Shown here piece by piece: positions 1 to 5,116 of a stretch of DNA of 5,355 nucleotides. A program made the position numbers and the translations under genes. Position 1 is the stretch's first letter. Each line of letters starts with the position of its first letter. The notes under the pieces were generated by a model, which did no database searches, was not told the origin of the DNA, and saw only the letters and a list, made by a program, of their open reading frames with translations. Source of the DNA: Candidatus Atribacteria bacterium (lineage in GTDB: Bacteria; Atribacterota; Phoenicimicrobiia; Phoenicimicrobiales; Stramentimicrobiaceae); assembly GCA_016934875.1 (NCBI GenBank), contig JAFGSC010000062.1:1-5355 (forward strand), given 5' to 3'.

Positions 1-665
1 ATAATCGGAAGTCGCCTGTTTAGTTTTCTGGTTTGAAGTAAAGTAAGTACTTCAAATAATTCATCTAATGTCCCAAAGCCTCCTGGGAAAATGACCAAGC
101 CTTTAGCCAGGTAAATAAACCAGAATTTACGCATAAAAAAGTAATGAAATTCAAAATTTAACTCCGGAGTGATGTATTGGTTAGGATATTGTTCCATTGG
201 GATGCTGATATTTAAACCAATTGACTTTCCGCCAGCCTCTTGGGCGCCTTTATTGGCAGCTTCCATCATTCCTAATCCACCTCCAGAACACACGATGAAT
301 CGAGAATTAGCATTCAGTGATTTTGACCATTGAGTCAATCTCTTTGCCAGCTCTGTTGCATCACGATAATATTGGGAAAGGAACACTTGGTTCTGAGCAT
401 TTTTCAATTCATTTTGAAGCAACGGATTTTGGTTACTCGATTCAGCAATACGTACCTCTACTTCCTCAAGATTTTTTTTAGCTTCCTCTGGAGATTTGGT
501 CCTGGCAGAACCAAAAAAAACAATGGTATCTTTAATCTTTTGGTTTTTAAAACGTTGCTTAGGTTCCAATAGTTCAGCTAGGATGCGAATCGTTCTGGCA
601 TCCCCACTATTGATAAAATTCATATTTTTATAAGCCTTCTCTGCTTTAGTTATTTTTTTATCCAT
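1..665 (-). CDS. LOG-family (TIGR00730-like) nucleotide phosphoribohydrolase, C-terminus cut by window edge
   Basis: This minus-strand gene runs off the left edge; 221 codons are visible. It reads as a Rossmann-fold LOG-family protein, a family that cleaves the N-glycosidic bond of nucleoside 5'-monophosphates to release base and ribose 5-phosphate in the cytoplasm. Visible family marks are GSAR at residues 52-55, SGGGLGMMEAANKGA from residue 127, an MRK triad around R179, and PGGFGTLDE at 194-202, which is the family's PGGxGTxxE signature holding the catalytic Glu. About 71 residues separate GSAR from SGGG, longer than in compact LOG enzymes; the extra part (about 59-98) is rich in Glu, Asn and Gln and looks helical. 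I chose ATG at 665 because the stretch KAYKN..FINSGDARTIRIL before and after M15 looks conserved in long LOG relatives. The ribosome site there is weak, and M15 (ATG at 623) has AGAAGG about 11 nt upstream, so that start remains possible. Family assignment is secure; whether the substrate is a cytokinin nucleotide or an ordinary purine or pyrimidine nucleotide cannot be told. Confidence 0.9.
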   Translation of the reverse strand, partial: MDKKITKAEKAYKNMNFINSGDARTIRILAELLEPKQRFKNQKIKDTIVFFGSARTKSPEEAKKNLEEVEVRIAESSNQNPLLQNELKNAQNQVFLSQYYRDATELAKRLTQWSKSLNANSRFIVCSGGGLGMMEAANKGAQEAGGKSIGLNISIPMEQYPNQYITPELNFEFHYFFMRKFWFIYLAKGLVIFPGGFGTLDELFEVLTLLQTRKLNRRLPI

Positions 666-749
666 TCACTATATCTCAACTTTCTGAATTTTAAAAAACT
701 CAATTTTATTGATCGAACATATTATCCTTTATCTAGATATGCTAAAAAT

Positions 750-780
750 ATTATAATTGATTTATCGAGTTTTTTCTCAA
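750..780 (-). promoter_or_regulatory. Candidate promoter of the LOG-family gene
   Basis: On the minus strand a perfect -10 box TATAAT (750-755) lies downstream of TTGAGA (775-780) with a 19-nt spacer, slightly longer than the ideal 17. It would start transcription near 743 and leave an untranslated leader of roughly 75-80 nt before ATG 665. In such AT-rich DNA chance matches are common, so this is only a candidate. Confidence 0.35.
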
Positions 781-874
781 TTTATTTTTAAAATTGGTAC
801 TAAGTCCAAAATGTTACTTTAATATTCGTTGTTAGTTGCTGGTATTTTGCTTATAAGAGGTTAAGAATTAGATA

Positions 875-922
875 GATTAAAGGAAGCCTAATCCCAATAT
901 TTAATCTTTAAAGTAAAGATTA
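875..922. repeat. Overlapping AT-rich inverted repeats
   Basis: TAATCTTT (902-909) and AAAGATTA (915-922) form a perfect 8-bp inverted repeat around a 5-nt spacer. GATTAAA (875-881) can instead pair with TTTAATC (900-906), using some of the same bases, so the two stems exclude each other. This could be an operator for a dimeric regulator or a folded leader. The low complexity of the region makes chance a serious alternative. Confidence 0.3.
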
Positions 923-1022
923 CTCCAATACAAAAATCAAGTAATTTTTTAATCTATTTATTGTTCCATCAGCCTTCTTATCAAAGATAAATTTCTTAGA
1001 ATGATATTTTGATTATTATCTC

Positions 1023-1051
1023 TTGCGCAATAGACTGTATTGCCTTACTAT
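1023..1051 (+). promoter_or_regulatory. Weak candidate promoter upstream of DUF401 gene
   Basis: TTGCGC (1023-1028) and TACTAT (1046-1051) are spaced by 17 nt. The match to the sigma-70 consensus is modest (three and four of six bases). A transcript from here would begin near 1058 and carry both the small hairpin at 1067-1083 and the terminator-like hairpin at 1123-1166 before reaching the DUF401 ribosome site. Confidence 0.25.
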
Positions 1052-1066
1052 GGAATTTAGTCATGT

Positions 1067-1083
1067 ATGAAATGTGCTTTCAT
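1067..1083 (+). repeat. Small inverted repeat ATGAAA/TTTCAT
   Basis: ATGAAA (1067-1072) and TTTCAT (1078-1083) are complementary around a 5-nt loop, and a T-rich stretch follows. The stem has only 6 bp, mostly A-T pairs, so it is a weak structure. It could be an operator or a minor RNA hairpin in the leader of the DUF401 gene. Confidence 0.25.
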
Positions 1084-1122
1084 GATATTTTTATGACTTT
1101 TTTCTCAAGAATAAATTCAGGT

Positions 1123-1166
1123 AAACAGAGTCCGCGCTTAATCATTATTGTTTGGACTCTGTTTTT
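1123..1166 (+). terminator. Terminator-like hairpin just upstream of the DUF401 gene
   Basis: AAACAGAGTCC (1123-1133) pairs perfectly with GGACTCTGTTT (1154-1164), giving an 11-bp stem with a 20-nt loop and a short T-tract (TTTTT, 1162-1166). It lies 20 nt before the ribosome site of the DUF401 gene. No plus-strand gene precedes it and the LOG gene points away, so it does not end a recognised gene. It may be a transcription attenuator in the DUF401 leader or the end of a small untranslated RNA. The T-tract is short, so termination efficiency is uncertain. Confidence 0.55.
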
Positions 1167-1186
1167 CTGTTTGGTTGTCAAAAGAT

Positions 1187-1191
1187 AGGAG
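1187..1191 (+). promoter_or_regulatory. Ribosome binding site that fixes the DUF401 start
   Basis: AGGAG with an 8-nt spacer precedes ATG 1200. No comparable site precedes the alternative TTG at 1152, so this site decides the start. Confidence 0.75.
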
Positions 1192-1199
1192 CAAAAGGA

Positions 1200-2423
1200 A
1201 TGAGAGAATTTATTTCAGTAATTGTTGCTTTTTTAAGCATACCGCTATTGAATAAGAAAAATATACCTATAGGTATTGCCATCTGTTTTTGTGCAATACT
1301 GATGGCGTTCTTGGGCGGATTGGGATTCATGGATATTAAAGATGTGTTTATTGACACTTTTTTTGATATTGCCAAAGTGCAACGGTATCTTATTTTGATA
1401 GAAATAGGTATATTGGGAGTTCTTTTCAGTAAGTATAACGTTATTGATGATGTCATTCGCTATAGCACTCAAGTCATTCGTAGCAGACGAATGGTACTGA
1501 TGTTCATTCCTGCACTTGTTGGGTTACTTTCAATACCTGGAGGAGCTATTATATCCATTCCTTTTATTGATAGACTTGGGAAGGAATCAGATTTAACGAA
1601 TAACCAGAAAGCTATTATCAATTTAATTTACCGACATATTGCTATGCATATTATGCCTTATTCTACTGGTTTTTTAGTCGTTACTTCTCTTGCGCCACAA
1701 ATTTCGACTTATAAGCTTATTGGTTTGAATAGTATTTTTGTCATTGAATATTTAGTGCTCGGCTACTTTTTATATATATCAAAAGTACGAGATAGTAAAA
1801 CCCTTCCTCCAGATCCTAAATTGATCATGCCCAGTCTTTTAAAATTGTTTATTTATACTTCACCAGTTTATTTAGCCGTGCTTTTGAACATATTTTTCAA
1901 GATTCCATTTTATATCGGGATGTTAGCGAATCTATTGATGATATTTTTAATTCGTCGTAAGAATAGCTTTCTAATTGACGTAATTAAAGCCTTTAATATT
2001 AGGGTTCTTTTGGCATTAATCGGTGTTTATCTCATACAGGGTGTGATTAGTAAGATGGGATCGATCACTGAGTTATTAATCTTAATTTTCAATAATCCTC
2101 AAACCATTATGGTTGGCATTATTGTTACTGCTTTCTTTTTTGGTATTACAACAGGTTTCCAGCCCACTGCATTGGGGGTTGTTCTTCCTATTTTGACCAC
2201 ATTACCTATTTCAGAGAACCGTTTATTGCTTTATTCGCATTACACTTTTGTATGGTCCTTCATTGGGTATTTTTTTTCGCCATTACACTTGTGTCAGCTG
2301 TTTACTTGCGAATACCTTAATATTTCCACCATGGATTTGTATAAGGATTACTGGAAATTTTTTCTATATTTAGTCATTGTTCTTACTATGAGTTACTTAT
2401 TCATGGCAATGTGGCTAAAATAA
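1200..2423 (+). CDS. DUF401-family polytopic membrane protein, putative transporter
   Basis: The protein has 407 residues, almost entirely hydrophobic, with about ten to twelve predicted membrane spans, so it sits in the inner membrane. It resembles the DUF401 family (Pfam PF04165), whose substrate is unknown. Matching marks are SIPGGAIISIP at 111-121 followed by YRH at 144-146, TTGFQPTALGVVLPIL at 317-332, and SPLHLCQLFTCEYL at 360-373 near the C-terminus. The first and second motifs sit in the two halves of the protein and break hydrophobic helices with Gly and Pro, as in ion-coupled transporters with inverted-repeat halves; that functional reading is inference. I start it at ATG 1200 because AGGAG (1187-1191) lies 8 nt upstream. 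A longer reading from TTG 1152 would begin inside the hairpin at 1123-1166, has no ribosome site, and adds a non-membrane stretch. Nothing nearby names the substrate; the following ugp operon is 387 nt away and probably separate. Confidence 0.85.
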   Translation: MREFISVIVAFLSIPLLNKKNIPIGIAICFCAILMAFLGGLGFMDIKDVFIDTFFDIAKVQRYLILIEIGILGVLFSKYNVIDDVIRYSTQVIRSRRMVLMFIPALVGLLSIPGGAIISIPFIDRLGKESDLTNNQKAIINLIYRHIAMHIMPYSTGFLVVTSLAPQISTYKLIGLNSIFVIEYLVLGYFLYISKVRDSKTLPPDPKLIMPSLLKLFIYTSPVYLAVLLNIFFKIPFYIGMLANLLMIFLIRRKNSFLIDVIKAFNIRVLLALIGVYLIQGVISKMGSITELLILIFNNPQTIMVGIIVTAFFFGITTGFQPTALGVVLPILTTLPISENRLLLYSHYTFVWSFIGYFFSPLHLCQLFTCEYLNISTMDLYKDYWKFFLYLVIVLTMSYLFMAMWLK

Positions 2424-2589
2424 TGAAAGAAGTGATTATTGTGAAAGCATTGAAACTATATGAATGAACTAGGAATATAATCATAAATTTGTTATAATAA
2501 AAAAACAGATGCATTCATGGTTGTAATAATCAATTAAACAGGCTAGATTCTCCGTTTATGTACTACATACTACAGGATTAAAGTAGAGA

Positions 2590-2640
2590 TGATCAAGAAA
2601 CATTTTCGTCTGATTCGTTTGGTGAAATTTTTTCTGATCA
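2590..2640 (+). repeat. Long imperfect hairpin upstream of the ugp promoter candidate
   Basis: TGATCA occurs at both ends (2590-2595 and 2635-2640). Inside, after a one-base bulge, GAAA pairs with TTTC and a further ATTTTC/GAAATT-like block pairs with two mismatches, giving about 15 base pairs in all. No T-tract follows, so it is not a standard terminator. It may be a regulator site, a remnant repeat, or an RNA structure on transcripts running out of the DUF401 gene. Confidence 0.4.
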
Positions 2641-2650
2641 ATTATTCAAT

Positions 2651-2682
2651 TTGATTTACAGGGAATCTATTTATAATAAAAT
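2651..2682 (+). promoter_or_regulatory. Candidate promoter of the ugp operon
   Basis: Two overlapping sigma-70-like readings occur here: TTTACA (2655-2660) with TAAAAT (2677-2682) and a 16-nt spacer, each box matching five of six bases; and TTGATT (2651-2656) with a perfect TATAAT (2672-2677) but only a 15-nt spacer. Either would start near 2685-2690 and give a leader of about 120 nt before ugpB. No Pho-box-like or clear catabolite-repression site was recognised. Confidence 0.4.
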
Positions 2683-2728
2683 GATTCGATGATTAAAAAA
2701 AAAATTGTTAAGTTTTGAGGCTATAGAT

Positions 2729-2737
2729 GAGGAGGTG
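2729..2737 (+). promoter_or_regulatory. Strong Shine-Dalgarno sequence without a start codon
   Basis: GAGGAGGTG is almost a full complement of the 16S rRNA tail, yet no ATG, GTG or TTG lies at a workable distance with an open frame; the nearest TTG (2758) is about 20 nt away and its frame stops after three codons. It may be a ribosome standby site for ugpB, a relic of a lost gene, or chance. Confidence 0.35.
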
Positions 2738-2776
2738 TTAATAAAGAATTAATAAGGTTGATTGGTTAGTAGTGAC

Positions 2777-2814
2777 ATTTTAAAATGGTGAAGGAGGTTA
2801 TTATTTTAAAATGG
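2777..2814 (+). repeat. 12-bp direct repeat flanking the ugpB ribosome site
   Basis: ATTTTAAAATGG occurs perfectly at 2777-2788 and 2803-2814, a 26-nt offset. The second copy contains the ugpB start codon; the first contains ATG 2785, which opens an 11-codon frame that ends at 2820, overlapping the ugpB start out of frame. The ugpB ribosome site AAGGAGG (2791-2797) lies between the copies, 13 nt before the start, a rather long spacing. Confidence 0.6.
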
Positions 2815-4130
2815 ATTTAAAGAAGGGTTTTTCAATTTTTTTGTTATTGGTTTTGTGTTTGTTCTTTTCAGTGAACGTTACTACTGCGGAGCCTGTGACG
2901 ATCAATTTCTGGCATGCCATGAGTGGGTCACGTCTTGGGGTATTAGAGTCGATGATCGAGGGCTTTAACAGTACCCACCCTGATTATAAGGTTGTTCCAC
3001 TATTTACCGGTAGCTATGCTGAAACACTGACAAAATATATTTCATCGTACCCAACAGGAACAGCCCCACACATTGTTCAGGTTTATGAAGTAGGAACCCA
3101 GACTATGATCGACAGCGATGCAATTATCCCTGTTTATGAAATTCCAGGAATGTTGGGAGAGACCTGGGACTGGGCACAATATGTTATTCCAATTACGAAC
3201 TATTATTCAGTTGATGGGAACCTGTGGTCTATGCCTTTTAACTCTTCTACGGCGATGCTTTACTATAATAAAGACCTTTTTAAGGCTGCAGGTCTTGATC
3301 CAAAAAAACCACCCACAACATGGAAAGAGATGGAAGAAATCGGAGAAAAATTTCTAGCTAGTGGGGTTGTTGAGCATGTCTATTCTACAGGTTGGCCTGA
3401 TTGGATCTTTGAGCAGGCACTTTCCATCCATGATCATCTTTATGCGGATAATAATAATGGGCGTTCCGGGTTAGCAACACAGGTTGTTTTTAATGATGAT
3501 TTTGGACACATGATTTTTGATACTTGGACCAGATTACATGATAAGGGAATTTATATCTTTGGCGGTACAGAGTATGATGCTAACACAGCCTTTATTTCCG
3601 GTCAGATTGCCATGTTTATTCAATCTACCTCATCCCTGGCGGGTATTATCAAGGCAGCTGAATTTGAGGTTGGCACGACCTTCTATCCTCGTTTTGAAGG
3701 ATATCCAGTAGGTAACTCTGTTATCGGCGGTGGTAGCCTTTGGGTGACAAAAGGACAAAGTAATGAGGAGCTTCGTGGAGTTTGGGAATTTTTTAAATAT
3801 CTAGGCCAGGTAGATGTTGCAATTACCTGGCATAAAGGTACCGGATATTTCCCGTCGAGCATTGGAGCATTGAAGACGCTTTTAGACGAAGGGTGGTTCT
3901 CACAGGACCAAGCTTATCTTACTGCCTTCCTTCAGATTCTTGCTGGAAGAAGAGACACTGGAGCATCCACAGGTGTACGTTTGGGTCCATTTGTTGCTAT
4001 GCGTGAAGACTTAGTATCTGGTCTAGAGAAGGCACTTGCACACGAGCTTACTCCAAAGGAAGCTTTGGATGAAGCTGCCGAAAAAATGAATTTAAAACTA
4101 AAAGACTACTTAGAATTTTACGGTCAATAA
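2811..4130 (+). CDS. ugpB: UgpB-type periplasmic glycerol-3-phosphate binding protein
   Basis: This 439-residue extracellular solute-binding protein (SBP family 1) has about the length of E. coli UgpB and resembles it along the whole chain: FWHAMSG at 33-39, GSYAETL at 67-73, VYEVGTQTM at 91-99, PFNSST at 142-147, GGGSLWV at 306-312, TWHKGTGYFP at 339-348 and GVRLG at 388-392. Residues equal to the ligand contacts I recall from the E. coli structure (Tyr65, Glu89, Ser144, a Trp in the SGW motif, Gly307, Tyr346, Arg397) are all present here as Y69, E93, S146, W195, G307 or its neighbour, Y345 and R390. It should therefore bind sn-glycerol-3-phosphate or a glycerophosphodiester such as glycerophosphocholine. 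Residues 1-26 form a Sec signal peptide (DLKK, hydrophobic core, likely cut after TTA); Cys16 is not in a lipobox, so the protein is free in the periplasm. Start ATG 2811 is set by AAGGAGG and by the signal peptide. It leads an operon with ugpA and ugpE. Confidence 0.93.
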   Translation: MDLKKGFSIFLLLVLCLFFSVNVTTAEPVTINFWHAMSGSRLGVLESMIEGFNSTHPDYKVVPLFTGSYAETLTKYISSYPTGTAPHIVQVYEVGTQTMIDSDAIIPVYEIPGMLGETWDWAQYVIPITNYYSVDGNLWSMPFNSSTAMLYYNKDLFKAAGLDPKKPPTTWKEMEEIGEKFLASGVVEHVYSTGWPDWIFEQALSIHDHLYADNNNGRSGLATQVVFNDDFGHMIFDTWTRLHDKGIYIFGGTEYDANTAFISGQIAMFIQSTSSLAGIIKAAEFEVGTTFYPRFEGYPVGNSVIGGGSLWVTKGQSNEELRGVWEFFKYLGQVDVAITWHKGTGYFPSSIGALKTLLDEGWFSQDQAYLTAFLQILAGRRDTGASTGVRLGPFVAMREDLVSGLEKALAHELTPKEALDEAAEKMNLKLKDYLEFYGQ

Positions 4131-4144
4131 AGAATAATGAAATG

Positions 4145-4179
4145 ATGGTGGGATCAGGAATAAAACCCGTTCCCACCAT
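4145..4179 (+). promoter_or_regulatory. Intercistronic stem-loop between ugpB and ugpA
   Basis: ATGGTGGGA (4145-4153) and TCCCACCAT (4171-4179) form a perfect 9-bp, GC-rich stem with a 17-nt loop, 14 nt after the ugpB stop. No clean T-tract follows, so full termination is unlikely. In binding-protein operons such as malE-malF, stem-loops in this place stabilise the upstream message and reduce downstream expression, which suits the need for excess binding protein. That role is inferred here. Confidence 0.65.
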
Positions 4180-4211
4180 TTCGAGTTACCTTTTGATTCA
4201 AAGGAGAGACA

Positions 4212-5105
4212 ATGAGTGAAGATAGGTTTCCAGGACATAAAATTTTGCCTTACTTACTTATTGCTCCATCGCTCATCGTAATCTTTATTTTTTTAATTAT
4301 TCCTTTTGCTCAAAGCGTACGTGAATCTTTATATGTGTCAACCCCTTTTGGTACAAGGGCTATTTTTGTAGGACTTCGTAATTACATTCGTTTGTTTTCA
4401 TCTTTGGACTATAAAAGTAGTGTAGTGACAACGTTTAAATTTTCAGTGTTTGTTATTGTTGTAGGACTTTCTGTTTCATTGGCTATTGCACAACTACTAA
4501 ACCAGAAGATTAGGGGAGTAGGTTTCTACCAGATTGCTTTGATTTGGACTTATGCTATTTCTCCAACAGTTGCCGGGGTAATTTGGGCTTCTATGTTTGC
4601 ACCTGCAACCGGTCTTATTCCCTTTATTATCTCAAAGTTATTTAGAGGTTATTCATTAAACTGGATGACAAATGGTAATTTAGCGTTGTTGATTGTTTCT
4701 GCTGCTGCTACATGGAAGATGCTGGGTTATAATATCGTATTCTTTTTAGCTGGTTTACAGAATGTACCGGATGAGTTTTTAGAGGCTGCCCAGATTGATG
4801 GGGCAAGCTCCTGGAAAGCATTCTGGAGCATAACCTTTCCCTTGCTTTCTCCTACGACCAGTTTTTTACTTTTTGTCAATATGCTTTATGCCTTTTTCCA
4901 GGTTTTTGGCCTAATTGATATTATGACACGAGGTGGACCGGGAAATGCAACAGAGTTGTTGGTATATAAGTTGTATCGAGACGGATTTATTCATCTCAAT
5001 ACAGGGTTTGCTTCTGCACAATCATTTGTTATATTTTTTGTTATTTCTATAGTGGCCATTTTTCAGTTAAGAATAGCAACAAGAAAAGCTATTTATTCAA
5101 GATAG
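4212..5105 (+). CDS. ugpA: UgpA-type ABC transporter permease
   Basis: This 297-residue inner-membrane permease matches E. coli UgpA (295 residues) in length and sequence, for example LPYLLIAPSLI at 12-22, FVGLRNYIRLF at 52-62, FYQ at 105-107, YAFF at 226-229 and the C-terminal LVYKLYRDGF and SAQS segments. It carries the MalF/MalG-type EAA loop, EAAQIDGASSWKAFWSITFP at 191-210, with the conserved Gly197 that docks on the ATPase. Six membrane spans are visible, at about 11-31, 73-97, 108-130, 157-183, 209-235 and 266-286. It should form the channel with UgpE and receive ligand from UgpB. ATG 4212 has AAGGAG (4201-4206) 5 nt upstream. It follows ugpB by 81 nt, which contains a stem-loop, and is followed by ugpE after only 11 nt, so the genes are cotranscribed. 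The substrate is taken from the UgpB neighbour and overall similarity; the permease alone would fit the wider carbohydrate-uptake CUT1 family. Confidence 0.92.
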   Translation: MSEDRFPGHKILPYLLIAPSLIVIFIFLIIPFAQSVRESLYVSTPFGTRAIFVGLRNYIRLFSSLDYKSSVVTTFKFSVFVIVVGLSVSLAIAQLLNQKIRGVGFYQIALIWTYAISPTVAGVIWASMFAPATGLIPFIISKLFRGYSLNWMTNGNLALLIVSAAATWKMLGYNIVFFLAGLQNVPDEFLEAAQIDGASSWKAFWSITFPLLSPTTSFLLFVNMLYAFFQVFGLIDIMTRGGPGNATELLVYKLYRDGFIHLNTGFASAQSFVIFFVISIVAIFQLRIATRKAIYSR

Positions 5106-5116
5106 TGGAGTAATCT

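Larger units (their letters stand above)
666..1199. other. Long AT-rich intergenic region between divergent LOG and DUF401 genes
   Basis: I find no convincing protein gene, tRNA or known riboswitch in this stretch; in particular I do not see a T-box core. It separates two divergently transcribed genes and should hold both promoters. It contains a candidate promoter for the LOG gene (750-780), a nested set of AT-rich inverted repeats (875-922), a weak plus-strand promoter candidate (1023-1051), a small hairpin (1067-1083), and a strong terminator-like hairpin (1123-1166), which are listed separately. Confidence 0.7.
2424..2810. other. AT-rich intergenic region and leader of the ugp operon
   Basis: No sizeable gene is present and no clear terminator follows the DUF401 gene. 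The region holds a tandem TACTACA pair (2561-2574), a long imperfect hairpin (2590-2640) that coincides with a 21-codon reading frame, a candidate promoter (2651-2682), an ATGATT-CG-ATGATT direct repeat (2681-2694), a ten-A run (2695-2704), an unused strong Shine-Dalgarno sequence (2729-2737), and a 12-bp direct repeat around the real ribosome site (2777-2814). Confidence 0.7.

Noticed and set aside
330..572. 80-codon plus-strand frame inside the LOG-family gene
   Set aside because: It is antisense to a clearly conserved gene, has low-complexity Phe/Leu-rich composition and no ribosome site.
693..775. AAAAAACTC (693-701) and GAGTTTTTT (767-775) as a bidirectional terminator
   Set aside because: The arms are mostly A/T runs separated by a 65-nt loop, and they span the likely LOG promoter, so a terminator is implausible.
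1123..1166. T-box or other known riboswitch in the DUF401 leader
   Set aside because: No T-box core sequence or other riboswitch signature could be recognised upstream of the hairpin.
1178..1472. Two overlapping minus-strand frames (75 and 92 codons) within the DUF401 gene
   Set aside because: Both lie antisense to the conserved membrane-protein reading and show no recognisable domain.
2441..2455. Catabolite-repression (cre)-like site around TGAAAGCATTGAAA
   Set aside because: Only the left half resembles the consensus; the central CG and the right half are missing.
2450..2498. TATAAT boxes at 2476-2481 and 2493-2498 as ugp promoters
   Set aside because: The only -35-like hexamer, TTGAAA (2450-2455), is 20 nt from the first box, and none fits the second; the pair at 2651-2682 is better placed.
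3118..3711. Two plus-strand frames of 79 and 64 codons inside ugpB
   Set aside because: They are out-of-frame readings of a gene whose own frame matches UgpB throughout.
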